From positions 23,442,001 through 23,506,000 of the forward strand of contig CM042032.1 in NCBI GenBank assembly GCA_023525975.1: a DNA stretch of 64,000 nucleotides, written 5' to 3'. A program made the translations under genes and the position numbers. The DNA is from Smallanthus sonchifolius (taxonomy: Eukaryota > Streptophyta > Magnoliopsida > Asterales > Asteraceae). A model generated the notes under the pieces. It saw nothing but the letters and a program-made list of their open reading frames with translations, did no database searches and was not told the origin of the DNA. This document shows positions 19,658 to 31,779 of this stretch, piece by piece (the first letter of the stretch is position 1; every line of letters starts with the position of its first letter).

Positions 19658-22125
19658 TGTAACATCTCTGATTTTTAGTATTCATATTTCAATTCAATGT
19701 AATGAAATTTCGAATTCAATACTCGTGCAACGCCTCATTATTTTCTCGCCGTAAATTAAATGCAATGATTCTATACAAATTCGCAAGTCTTACTCGGTTA
19801 TATACATTTAGACACTATACAAGAAACTATTTTATTCAAACTTATCAAATCTGAAAAGTCAAGGACTAAAATTGAAAAATGTCAACAAACCCTAGTCTAG
19901 CACGGTCGTGCTTCGTCCTAGCACGGTCGCGCCAGGTGCTTTGGCACGGTCGAGCGACCTGCTTTGGAACGATCGCGCCCGGTGCCTAGGCACGGTCACG
20001 CCTATCTTGGCACGGTCGCGCCTGCGTAACAGTTAAATCGTAATTGTGACTTTAATCATCCGATCGTTCAAATTCGTAACATCAACACACTTTATTCACA
20101 TTAACAAACACAATAAACATTTCCATTACTCGAAATCACTTCGGTTTTATTCTACCAAATTCCAAACACTTGGACATTTCAAGGAGAACCCAAATTCTCT
20201 CAATTTTCTCAAAGCAATCCAGTCAAGCATTTCCAGACCATCTCTGAATCATCCGAAGCCGCTGAAACATTCGGAACCGCAGCATAGGTCGCCGGAAACC
20301 AAGCTTGCCGCCGACAGAATTCCTTCCTACCATTCTCTAACGATTCGCTTCTATTCCGGGTAATTGAATCTTCTATTTCATTCTCTTCTGTATCAGTATC
20401 GAAAGCCCCTATTCAATTTGGGCTTCCATTATAGAAATCGATCCGAATCAGAACACATATTTTATTGAAAATGATTTAATCGAATCCCTACTTAAAGGCG
20501 ATGTTCATACAATTAATTTATATGAAAAGACTCGTAATAACCCATTAATCAAAAGCCCTAACAAATCCAGCGTTTAAAATACAAGAAATTGTCAATTCGT
20601 GTCTGATTTGGAAGAGACACGGTCGCGCTAATCATCTAGCGCGGCCGTGCCTCATGTAGCGCGATCGTGCCGAATATCAGCGCGGTCGTGACCACATGTC
20701 CAGACCTTTTCATGCCCTCTGGGCTAGTCTTTGTTGTGTCTAAAGATCATAGACACGACCGTGCCGGGCCAAGGCACGGTCGTGCCTGTTGACTGGTCTA
20801 GAATGTGCTTCTGTTGATCAACCCGGTCGCGCCCGTGGCTTGAGCACGAACGTGCCCTTCCGAGGCACGGTCGTGTGACACTCAGAAATTTTTAGCAGAA
20901 ATATAATTTTTATATTTTAATCAGTAAATGTTTCAGATTTTATAAAAAATATGTTTTCTGTATTTAAAAATGGATTAAAAGTTTAATCTTGGTATAAATA
21001 TAATTTAGTGAAAAGTTTATAAAAAAAATTGAATTTATATTTATTATCTTACACTTAAATGGTATTTAAATAATTAAGTTACAAAATTTATAAATAATGA
21101 TTATTTATTTAATTTACACTTTAAATCAAAATCATTTATTTATTTATACTTAATTACAATTAATATTTACATTATTTCATAAACTATAATTATATGTTTA
21201 TTTATCCAATTCAAACCTAATCAAATTGTTTCAAAAATATTATTACTTCAAACTCTATATATATTTTATTCCATACTTTTAAATACAAATCAATAGTTTT
21301 ATACCCAAATTCAACTTTCATTTTGGACTTAAACTTTATGCATCTATTTGATTCAATACACATTTACACTTTAGGTTAATTTGTGCATCTCGAGGATCAT
21401 ATTTGCTATCTATAATCTTTGTTAGCTTCACTTCCATACCAAGTGAGTATTCACAGCCACTTTTTACTCTTTTACACTTTTGGGGTGGAACATGAACTTT
21501 ATACACATTACACATTTACATTTACACAAACAACACAAGTGCAAAATCCTATTTACATACATGTGTGCAAAATTTGAGCTTTGTGCCCGAGTGCTAGTTG
21601 TGCTAATCTTTGTGAAAACTTATGTGCAATCATTAACTATACAAGCCGACAGTTTTCAATAATAGATCTATTGAGTCTGACAAACCCACCCAAGTGGAGG
21701 TGATTGATACCGACAACACAATTTGCATACTAGTTACAAAGGTTTGGTTGTACTTGATTACACAATAGCTGCTCCCCATAAATGCCTTATTTCTCATGTC
21801 TTGTAAAGGATTTGTTTTCAACTATATGCTATCTATATACAACTGTGTTATACTCACCAACTTTTTAGTTGACTTTATTTTATTCATGTTTCAGGCCCTA
21901 ATATGTGAGAATGATTCAAGACGTGCTCAATATAGGATTTGGACTTAGCAATATTAAATCAAGAAGTTTATGAGTTGTTTGTTGTTTCTTTGTTTGGATT
22001 TGGTTTGTACTTGGATTATGGGAAATGGAAATTTGACTTTAATATATTCCAATTTAGTCAACCTTGTGCTATGAACAGTCCACATGCCCCGCCACGATGA
22101 TTCCGCCATCGGTCGGGGTGTGACA
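19658..22125 (+). repeat. Element C 3' LTR (2468 bp)
   Basis: Near-identical to 11914-14360, with scattered substitutions and one extra 21-bp array unit. The donor-like site is at 21443 and the acceptor-like site ends at 21894. It ends GGGTGTGACA, followed by TSD ACACG. Confidence 0.95.
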
Positions 22126-22157
22126 ACACGAGCTATCTTTGTTCACAGTAGACACTA

Positions 22158-22637
22158 ATGGCAAGAGCAAAGAGAGGTGGTCGCACTAGGGGTCGTACTG
22201 GTCGTCGAGGCCGACCGCCAGGTAACCGAAACCGTCATGAAGAAAGTGAACACTCCCGCAACGAGACTGAATCGGTGCACGTGGAGCATAATGACAGTGG
22301 GAACCATGAGTTGGTTCATGACGATGCCCATAATGAGGCACTTGAGTTGGAACCGATTGTGAAGGAAGATAACGCGGTAGAGGTTACTTCAGTCTTGAAG
22401 AAAGTTCTACCGGAAGCACTGGGCGAGGCCCTTAAGGAGTTTGAGATAGGGAAGAAAGAGAAGAAAGAGGAAAGCAGCAAAAGAACTGAAGTAACTGATA
22501 GTGACGATTCTGATTATGAAATGGCAACTCGGGGTTGCAACAAGTCCTTTCGGGGGTGTGACCCGCCGAAGTATAATGGACGAAAAGATGCAGTTGCCAC
22601 TTTTGAGTGGATAGAGAGGATGAACGGGGTGATCAAT
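22158..22637 (+). pseudogene. Element B gag, N-terminal part
   Basis: The ATG at 22158 starts a basic Arg/Gly-rich N-terminus (RGGRTRGRTGRRGRPPG), then an acidic stretch and the start of the Gag core (FRGCDPPKYNG, FEWIERMNG). It is exactly 160 codons long up to the D insertion and is resumed in frame at 31060. The family role is the capsid/nucleocapsid protein. The basic N-terminus differs from the Asn/Gly linkers of A and C. Confidence 0.8.
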
Positions 22638-23548
22638 TGTAACATCCCAAATTCTCTAACACTAAAAACGTGAGGGTTCGTTTAAGACTAATGTTATCAA
22701 AACGAAAGTATGGCATGATAGTTAAATACCAAGGTAATTAACAGTTGAAAAATGAGAGTTATACAAAGTAAAGGGGGAAAAATGAAAAATTACTAAAACC
22801 TAAACCCATTTTATTTCCTCTCAGCCGCCATCGACGATTAAGCCCTCACTCCCATTCTTGTGAACCTGCAACTCCATTCCCTTCTCCCTCTTGTCGGCAA
22901 TACTACCTCCCCACACCTCTTCACCATGAAAACTATAATCCGACCGTTTAGACATCAAACTTGCTCGGTTCTCAGCTCCGTTTCAAGCTCACGAGGACGA
23001 TAACAAACAGAAACCGGTGACAGCGGTGTTTCTTAGCGTTTCAGGTCTGTTAATGGTGGTTCACGGCTGCTAAAGGTGGTGGTTCGTCCTAGCTAACGAC
23101 AGTGAAGGTGGTGTGAGCTGCTGCCATGGCTCTGGCAGCAGCAGTGAAGTCCTCTGTGTTTCCGGTTACGGCGGTGAACGGAATCTGGCAGTAGTAGTTT
23201 CGGGTGGATAGTGATGGTCCGAGTGGTGGCTAATAGCAGTAGTTTCGGGTATGGTGGTGGCGGCGAGATTAAGGCAGCAGTAGGTTCATGAGGATAGTTT
23301 CGAGCAGCAAGCAGGCTCCATCCCTGACCTCCGATTACTTTTATCATGATCTTGGTAATGATAATCGGGTAGAGGTGGATCACAGCAGTAGCTTCAGGTA
23401 AAGGGTGTTCATGATGGTAGTTTCGGGAAATGGTGGCAGCCGAAAGGTGGGACTGTACGAAGTAAACAGGTTATGATGGTGGTGTTTTGGGTGAGCGTGA
23501 ATGGTGGTGATGTTATGGCAGCCTTAAGGTGGTTCATGGTGGTGGTTC

Positions 23549-23690
23549 ACGATGATGATGATTTAGTAGTTTCGATGATGATGATTTAGTAGTTTCGATG
23601 ATGGTGATGTAGTAGTTTCGATGATGATGATTTAGTAGTTTCGATGATGGTGATGTAGTAGTTTTGATGATGATGATAATATGATGCTGA
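23549..23690 (+). repeat. GATGAT/TAGTAGTTTCG tandem array in D 5' LTR
   Basis: Five units of about 24 bp each combine a GATGATGAT run with TAGTAGTTTCGAT. The 3' LTR (29150-29240) has three units. Confidence 0.8.
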
Positions 23691-24124
23691 TGATGATGGT
23701 TATAGGATGATGATAATGATGGATAAGGTTCGGGTCTGGTCTCGGTTGTATTCCGGGTTCGTGTACGGAAGGTATATCCTTAAGACTTGTAGAACATTAA
23801 TTACTATTATTAGTTCGGGTTTCGGGTATCATATTGAGGACGATTAACAATGGCTTTATTTAATAAATGATAACCGACAAAGATTCATTGTTTTTATAAG
23901 TGTTAGTTGATAAAGGCATAAAAAGATATCGAGACTAGAAGTTTAAACTCAATTATTATGGAATATTTGTCATGATATTGTAATGGAAATAGACAACTAA
24001 TGTTGTCAGGTTTTAGATAAAAATAAACGAGACTCTGCCCAATTTTATTAGGATTAAAGAAGTATATATTTTAAATATGGACGTCCTCTTTAGGGATTGG
24101 GATTGTTTGGGAAGGAAGACTGAT

Positions 24125-24310
24125 GTATCGAAACTACCAAGTTTTGACATAAGTAACCTATCAAAACTACCAAGTTTCGACATAAGCAACCTATCGAAAC
24201 TACCAAGTTTCGACATAAGCAACCTATCGAAACTACCAAGTTTCGACATAAGCAACCTATCGAAACTATCAAGTTTCGATATAAACAAATCCATCGAAAC
24301 TTCTAGGTTC
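24125..24310 (+). repeat. 33-bp palindromic array in D 5' LTR
   Basis: Units carry TCGAAACTACCAAGTTTCGA plus the spacer CATAAGCAACCTA. Five units and a part-unit are present, against three plus a part-unit in the 3' LTR (29669-29785). The arm TCGAAACTA and the period match the array of element A. ORFs here on both strands are translated repeat. Confidence 0.88.
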
Positions 24311-24436
24311 AAGCATAGTAATGTCTAGTGTCATCTAGGAGCACTACCTTACGTGTATGACTTTATTATACAGATTGTGAGTGACATTAGTGACGCTCAG
24401 TAACCAACTAAGTGTATCTCAGAAACTACTCATCAG

Positions 24437-25332
24437 GTGAGTTCTATGTGCCCCCTTCTATGTTATGTGCAAACCTTAATAAATGTTTTGGGCTGAAATG
24501 TATACACTAAATGAATAAATGATATGAATGCAAATGTGATCATACGTGATGTACTATATATATGTTATATATAGATGAGAATGAATTATAAACAAAGAAT
24601 AAAACATATGTTTACAAAGAATGAAGGAAAGAATGGCATAACGTAAATAAATGAAATCTTGCTTTATAATTATTTATATTGCATGTTATGAATGTATGTA
24701 TATGTTATCGACGGAAACGAAGATAACGGCTACTTCTGTAGACGGACGACCACGTGACTATTTTGCAACCGGGAAAGAAACGTTCCTTCGCAAGCTAGGA
24801 CGTATAAAAAGCATAAAAGGGCGGTCGAAGAAAATGCTAATATAGTATAACAGTTGCATAAACAATAGTTCGCGTGGGAAACGGATGCCTTATGGCAGAC
24901 GGGCGAATATGACGGACTACGACGGTAGGACGGGTAAGATGGACGGCCGAAGGTTGGCCGGACCAAAGTTAAGGCGGACGGTTTCTAGGACCGGACGAGT
25001 AAAAGGGCTACGATGGTAGCTCAAGGGCGTATGTCTTTGTGATATACGTACCGTAAGATGGGTTGATCACCTTTATGTGTATGACCAATCAATGTTAAGG
25101 AAAGAAAAGGTGAATACATATCTATGTAATCACATAAGAATGAAGAAAGAAAAGGTGAATACATATCTATGTAATCACATAAGAGTGAAGAAAGAAAAGC
25201 AAAAGCTATGAATACGTATTTGTAGAAATGTATGTATATAATTATGTATACTTATAAAGAAAAGAATGATCATACTTAATAGTTTTAAACTAGAACTCAC
25301 CAGCGTTAGCTGACTTTTAGTATACATTTCAG
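24437..25332 (+). other. Putative LTR-borne intron, D 5' LTR
   Basis: CAG|GTGAGT donor at 24437 and ATTTCAG|G acceptor ending at 25332, with CAGCGTTAGCTGAC about 15-30 bases upstream. It is 896 nt. The 3' LTR unit is 29915-30811. Inferred only. Confidence 0.55.
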
Positions 25333-25578
25333 GTACAGAAAGGAAGGGTCGTGCGAAGGCGTGAAAGTTACCCGGCACAAGACTGACATTCCATATTTAT
25401 ATATGTTAAGATAAATGTTATGTACTTAATTTTAAAAGACTTCCGCTGTTAAGTCATGTCATGTTACGTTATGTAATGAATGAATTCGAATGTTTTAAAT
25501 TTAAGCTCAGTGATTATGACTATGTTTATGAGTAAATCCAACAAGTGAGGTCACCCGGAAAAAAGGGGCCTTACAAGT

Positions 25579-25590
25579 TGGTATCAGAGC
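25579..25590 (+). other. Primer binding site of D
   Basis: TGGTATCAGAGC lies three bases after the LTR end. The next bases (AATAGTTTGAGAGATTTAGACAT) follow B's leader. Confidence 0.9.
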
Positions 25591-28232
25591 AATAGTTTGA
25601 GAGATTTAGACATCCCTAAATGTCTAGACTCAAGCTGATAATGGGACCAACGCAAGGATGTCAGTACGGGTAGCCAACGCCAACGCTAAAACAAGTAAGT
25701 AAGTATCAATGTCAATATATATAACTCAGGGTAGATGCCTTAGCATAGGACACTTGCCTTAGTTACCAATATCACTACTGATATGAATAGTTACACATAG
25801 GACATAAGATGGTAGACAATTTGAGCACATGAGTACAGTAAATGATTAATAATAACACGTAGCTACTATTATCAATCTTTTACTGTGTAAGGGTGTCTCG
25901 ATTTGTCATCCGTCGTATGTACTCACCTTAGAGAGTGAATGGGATGTTAGTCTAATACTACGAAATGCACACAAATTATAAGAACGGTGAGATCCATGTG
26001 AGGTGAATCACAAACGACAAGCAAAAGTTCAATAAACCACAAAGAAACAAAGATGACGGAATATCAACGGTTCGAGTAGACTAATAACGAACATTCACGA
26101 ACGACTTCCATCAACAAGGAGTTCAAAAAGGGAAGAAGGATACATGGATTAAACACCGTTTATAGAAGACATTTAAATTATGAAGCATTATAAGACGAGT
26201 CAGGAATTCACAAGTAAGGTAAGTTGCCAATTACGTCAGGATCCACGTAATTGTAAATTTACATGTGCTTGTGCATACTGATGAACCTTATCATGTGGAT
26301 TAATACACATGTCACCAAAAACAATTTAATCACTCCAACCAAGACTATGAGATTAGTCACCTAAGTAATGGCGATTGTAACGAATTTGCAAGATGAATGA
26401 TGGCAACAACGACATACCAAAGGTGGAATGAGAAGGAATGGAACCCTAAATGAAGTTTACTGAATTTGAGTTACACGAAGAAACAAGATTAGAAAGATTG
26501 ACGAAACCTGGTCTGAAACCTGATGCAACAGTGATAGAAGAAGTAAATCAATCAAACACAAAGAAATGGAAAGATTGCACTAGAAGAGGATTACTATGAG
26601 GATGATAAAAGGGCCTATCAAGCCCCAGTGAGAAGGTTGCATCGCATGGCAACCCGCGAACGACGAAGACCAATTAAGTAGAATTTGAGGAACTCAACAC
26701 TTGTTTGTTTCGAATTGGGAAAGTAACTACCAAGGATTACACGTTATGTATGAGACATGAGTGTTACATATGTCAGACAAGCACACGTTTAGAGAACTGC
26801 TTTTGAACAGGAGTTGTCTATGCTTAACGCAAAAGCGATATGATGAGTGAACATGGACCTACGAAGAGAATAACCACACAACTATATGTCCAACGAAATG
26901 ATGAGTACAAGAATGCACAAATGGTATCTCTCCATGTAGAAGACAACCCTAGATAAACTACTAAGATTATTCACTGAGACGAGAAGATAGATATATCAAC
27001 GACAACAAACGACTGGAACCGCGATGATAATTACAACATGCAACAAAATCATGTGAAACTACATCCAACCTAGGGATTGTTTGATCAGAATGAATGTGAG
27101 GTTCAACTTATGAACAATGATGTGGAGTAAGGAATGAGTACCAGCAAGGACTCAAGGCAAGTCAGAAAACACTCTACAGTGAATAAGACAAAACAATAGC
27201 ACGTGAGATTGCTGAAATTGAAAAGCTAATAAAGAACCTAGTGAGACTAGAAGTGAAAGGAATGATCGAGTATCACCGCACGTGTCATCTATTCGTAACG
27301 AAACCTATGAATGTAGTTCAAAAAGGTTCACATACGGAAGAAAATGTTAACGATCACGAAAAGTAGAAGATGTATATTTTGGTCATAAGGGATGCCAATC
27401 CCTAAGACTATTCAATGGTACAAAGAACGGATAGTGCATAATAGACTAATGATGAGAAATGTGAAACCATGAAGATTATGTTTTAAAGAAAGGCAAGAAG
27501 GGAGTTACGTGTACAGGAATATGAATGTAAGGATTGCATACCAAGTATTCCGTCTGAATGAATACCTTCTCAGAAAGTTGAGTATGATAGAGTAATGCTT
27601 CTAATGGTTCCTTCGTGAACGAAACGTTCCTTTGGGAACGCAATGATACGGTTCCTTCGGGAACGAAATGATAAGGTTCCTTCGGGAACAAACTGATATG
27701 GTTCCTTCGGGAACAAGATGATGGGATTCGTTCGGGAACAACATGGTATGGCCCTTCGTGGGCGAATGCACGGAGGATAATTTATGAGGTACACGTAATA
27801 ACCAAAACGGCATAGAAAGTGAATGATAACAACTGTCTAAGGCACGATGTAGACAATTTAAACTAGATCCCAGGCTACCAAAGAGACACTTTCGAGTGTT
27901 GAGAGTAATCCATGACTTGCTTAACATGTTAGATTCACGCAAGTGCTTGGTGGATCCGAGTTAAGTCCACCCATGAGACACGCTCAAGAGTAAAGTAGGT
28001 TAAACTATTCACCCTAACATACGAGATGTTAGTTACAGAGAAGAAGAGGTAGTGGGGACATGAAAACCCTAATTACATGCAGTCTAGGAATGGCATTGAA
28101 TGATCACCATAACGCGCGACATGCCAATTTACAAGAATCTAAGTGGTTACTCAGTCATGAGACGCAAAGAGTAATTTTTGTTACGAGAAACACCGAATTT
28201 CGAGGACGAAATTCTTATAAGGAGGGTAGACT
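25591..28232 (+). other. D interior: no intact gene, possible pol relic
   Basis: No frame stays open. At 27202-27315 one frame reads REIAEIEKLIKNL, then KGMIE and LFVTKP. This loosely follows the reverse-transcriptase entry region of the relatives ([20 protein letters not shown]) and may be a decayed pol piece. A UUCG hairpin array lies at 27605-27770, and the end is a hairpin (28195-28214) and purine tract (28219-28230). The rest holds nothing I recognise. Confidence 0.6.
27605..27770 (+). repeat. UUCG-loop hairpin array in D interior
   Basis: About six units of roughly 25 bp carry GTTCC-TTCG-GGAAC, a stem closed by the very stable cUUCGg loop, with spacers such as AAACTGATATG. The last unit has changed arms that still pair (GCCC-TTCGT-GGGC). 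Confidence 0.8.
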
Positions 28233-31054
28233 TGTAACATCCCAAATTCTCTAACACTTAAAACGTGAGGGTTCGTTTAAGACTAATGTTATCAAAACGA
28301 AAGTATGGCATGATAGTTAAATACCAAGTTAATTAACAGTACAAAGTAAAGGGGGAAAAATTAAAAATTACTAAAACCTAAACCCATTTTATTTCCTCTC
28401 AGCCGCCATCGACGATTCAGCCCTCACTCCCATTCTTGTGAACCTGCAACTCCATTCCCTTCTCCCTCTCGTCGGTAATACTACCCCCCCACACCTCTTC
28501 ACCATGAAAACCCTAATCCGACCGTTTAGACATCAAACTTACTCGGTTCTCAGCTCCGTTTCAAGCTCACGAGGATGATAACAAACAGAAACCAGTGACA
28601 GCGGTGTTTCTTAGCGTTTCAGGTCTGTTAATGGTGCTTCACGGCTGCTAAAGGTGGTGGTTCGTCCTAGCTAACGACAGTGAAGGTGGTGTGAGCTGCT
28701 GCCATGGCTCCGGCAGCAGCTTGAAGTCCTCTGTGTTTCCAGTTACGGCGGTTAACGGCGGTGAACGGAATCTGGCAGCAGTAGTTTCGGGTGGATAGTG
28801 ATGGTCCGAGTGGTGGCTAATAGCAGTAGTTTCGGGTATGGTGCTGGCGGCGAGATTAAGGCAGAAGTAGGTTCATGAGGATAGTTTCGAGCAGTAACCA
28901 GGCTCCATTCCTCACCTCTGATTACTTTTATCACGATCTTGGTAATGATAATCGGGTAGAGGTGGATCACAGTAGTAGCTTCGGGTAAAGGGTGTTCATG
29001 ATGGTAGTTTCGGGAAATGGTTGCAGCCGAAAGGTGGGGCTGTACGAAGTAAACAGGTTATGATGGTGGTGTTTCGGGTGAGCGTGAATGGTGGTGATGT
29101 TATGGCAGCCTTAAGGTGGTTCATGGTGGTGGTTCATGGTGGTGGTTCACGACGATGATGATTTAGTAGTTTCGATGATGATGATTTAGTAGTTTCGATG
29201 ATGGTGATGTAGTAGTTTCGATGATGATGATAATATGATGCTGATGATGATGGTTATAGGATGATGATAATGATGGATAAGGTTCGGGTCTGGTCTCGGT
29301 TGTATTCCGGGTTCGTGTACGGAAGGTATATCCTTAAGACTCATAGAACATTAATTACTATTATTAGTTCGGGTTTCGGGTATCATATTGAGGACGATTA
29401 ACAATGGCTTTATTTAATAAATGATAACCGACAAAGATTCATTGTTTTTATAAGTGTTAGTTGATAAAGGCATAAAAAGATATCGAGACTAGAAGTTGAA
29501 ACTCAATTATTATGGAATATTTGTCATTGGAAATAGACAACTAATGTTGTCGGGTTTTAGATAAAATCAAACGAGACTCTGCCCAATTTTATTAGGATTA
29601 AAGAAGTATATATTTTAAATATGGACGTCCTCTTTAGGGATTGGGATTGTTTGGGAAGGAAGACTGATGTATCGAAACTACCAAGTTTCGACATAAGCAA
29701 CCTATCGAAACTACCAAGTTTCGACATAAGCAACCTATCGAAACTATCAAGTTTCGATATAAAAAAATCCATCGAAACTACTAGGTTTAAGCATAGTAAT
29801 GTCTAGTGTCATCTAGGAGCACTACCTTACGTGTATGAATTTATTATACAAATTGTGAGTGACATTAGTGACGCTCAGTAACCAACTAAGTGTATCTCAG
29901 AAACTACTCATCAGGTGAGTTCTATGTGCCCCCTTCTATGTTATGTGCAAACCTTAATAAATGTTATGGGGCTGAAATGTATACACTAAATGAATAAATG
30001 ATATGAATGCTAATGTTATCATACGTGATGTACTATATATATGTTATATATATATGAGAATGAATTATAAACAAAGAATAAAACGTATGTTTACAAAGAA
30101 TGAAGGAAAGAATGGCATAACGTAAATAAATGAAATCTTGCTTTATAATTATTTATATTGCATGTTATGAATGTATGTATACGTTATGGACGGAAACGAA
30201 GCTAACGGCTACTTCTGTAGACGGAAGACCACGTGACTATTTTGCAACCGGGAAAGAAACGTTCCTTCGCAAGCTAGGACGTATAAAAAGCATAAAAGGG
30301 CGGTCGAAGTAAATGCTAATATAGTATAACGGTTGCATAAACAATAGTTCACGTGGGAAACGGATGCCTTATGGCAGACGGGCGAATATGACGGACTATG
30401 ACGGTAGGACGGGTAAGATGGACGGCCGAAGGTTGGCCGGACCAAAGTTAAGGCGGACGGTTTCTAGGACCGGACGAGTAAAAGGGATAAGACGGTAGCT
30501 CAAGGGCGTATGTCTTTGTGATATACGTACCGTAAGATGGGTTGATCACCCTTATGTGTATAACCAATCAATGTTAAGGAAAGAAAAGGTGAATACATAT
30601 CTATGTAATCACATAAGAATGAAGAAAGAAAAGGTGAATACATATCTATGTAATCACATAAGAATGAAGAAAGAAAAGCAATAGCTATGAATACGTATTT
30701 GTAGAAATGTATGTATATAATTATGTATACTTATAAAGAAAAGAATGATCATACTTAATAGTTTTAAACTAGAACTCACCAGCGTTAGCTGACTTTTAGT
30801 ATACATTTCAGGTACAGAAAGGAAGGGTCGTGCGAAGGCGTGAAGGTTACCCGGCACAAGACTGACATTCCATATTTATATATGTTAAGATAAATGTTAT
30901 GTACTTAATTTTAAAAGACTTCCGCTGTTAAGTCATGTCATGTTACGTTATGTAATGAATGAATTCGAATGTTTTAAATTTAAGCTCAGTGATTATGACT
31001 ATGTTTATGAGTAAATCCAACAAGTGAGGTCACCCAGAAAAAAGGGGCCTTACA
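28233..31054 (+). repeat. Element D 3' LTR (2822 bp)
   Basis: Near-identical to the 5' LTR, shorter mainly because two units are missing from each of the two arrays. It ends GGGGCCTTACA and is followed by TSD TCAAT. Confidence 0.94.
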
Positions 31055-31059
31055 TCAAT

Positions 31060-31779
31060 ATTAGTAAGTGTCGTGATGACCAAGCGGTCAAGTTTGCCGC
31101 TCACTCGTTCACTAATGAGGCGTTAAGTTGGTGGAGATCGATTGAAAGAATCAAGTATTCTACTGAAATGAAAAAAATGAAATGGGATGACATGAAAAAG
31201 CTACTGATCACTAAGTTCTGCCCGCAAAACGAAATTGACAGAGTTGAGAGAGAATTTCTAGGGCTCTGTGCTGGTAGTATGACTCTCCGCCAGTACACCT
31301 CAAAATACCAAGAGTTGGCTCAGTTGCTTCCACATCTGGTGGACACTGAGGAAAAGAGGATCAAGTATTACATTAAGGGACTACCACAGAGGGTTCGTGT
31401 GCATGTTAAAGTAACTGCTCCTACAAGCTTCGAATCCATGGTATCACTTGCTGGCATAGTTTATGATGACTTTGAATTCGCGGATCCGCTACCCACTAAG
31501 AAGAAAGTGACTAATGTCATTAAGCGGCTAGCAAAGGAGTTAGCGGGACCGGAGATGAAGAAGCTGAGGATTAAGGATGGAACTGATTGTGCTAAGTGTG
31601 GGCGAAAGCACTCCGAGGAGTGTCGTATGGGTCTGAACATTTGTTACCGATGTGGGAAGACGAGGAATTACTCTCGAGAGTGTCCTGGTGCACCGTCATG
31701 ATGTAACTGTGGAATCCCTGACCATCTGGCCAAGGACTGTCGTAAGCCTAAAGCTGCTGGCACAGAGAAAGGAAAATAG
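31060..31779 (+). pseudogene. Element B gag, C-terminal part
   Basis: It continues the Gag frame of 22158-22637 exactly when D and one TSD copy are removed. It holds ALSWW, the rest of the capsid region, and zinc-knuckle motifs (CAKCGRKH near 31590; CYRCGKTRNYSREC near 31642; CNCGIPDHLAKDC just after the stop). In-frame stops at 31699-31701 and 31777-31779 break it. Confidence 0.85.

Larger units (their letters stand above)
11914..22125 (+). mobile_element. Element C: complete Tekay-like element with TSD ACACG
   Basis: Two LTRs (11914-14360, 19658-22125) flank gag-pol. ACACG occurs immediately before (11909-11913) and after (22126-22130), a clean 5-bp target duplication in B's leader. The gag-pol frame has one shift and one nonsense codon, so it is probably not autonomous now. 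G (49009 onward) is a second, more diverged copy. Confidence 0.96.
22638..25575 (+). repeat. Element D 5' LTR (2938 bp)
   Basis: It starts TGTAACATCCCAAATTC and ends GGGGCCTTACA. It holds a GATGATGATTTAGTAGTTTC repeat (about 23549-23690), the 33-bp palindromic array (24125-24310), a donor-like CAG|GTGAGT at 24437, direct repeats near 25090-25190, a GCTGAC motif and an acceptor ATTTCAG ending at 25332. Confidence 0.94.
22638..31054 (+). mobile_element. Element D: non-autonomous LTR element with TSD TCAAT
   Basis: LTRs (22638-25575, 28233-31054) flank a 2.66-kb interior without any real ORF. TCAAT occurs before (22633-22637) and after (31055-31059). Primer site, leader start, pre-polypurine hairpin and LTR ends are homologous to B's, so D looks like a coding-dead relative moved by B-type proteins. 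Confidence 0.94.

Noticed and set aside
24077..24328. ORFs over the 33-bp palindromic arrays on both strands (also 29557-29806 and 46304-46580)
   Set aside because: They are translations of a tandem repeat whose period is a multiple of three; the peptide is only the repeat unit.
28060..28254. ORF at the end of D's interior
   Set aside because: It runs into the 3' LTR and matches no element protein.
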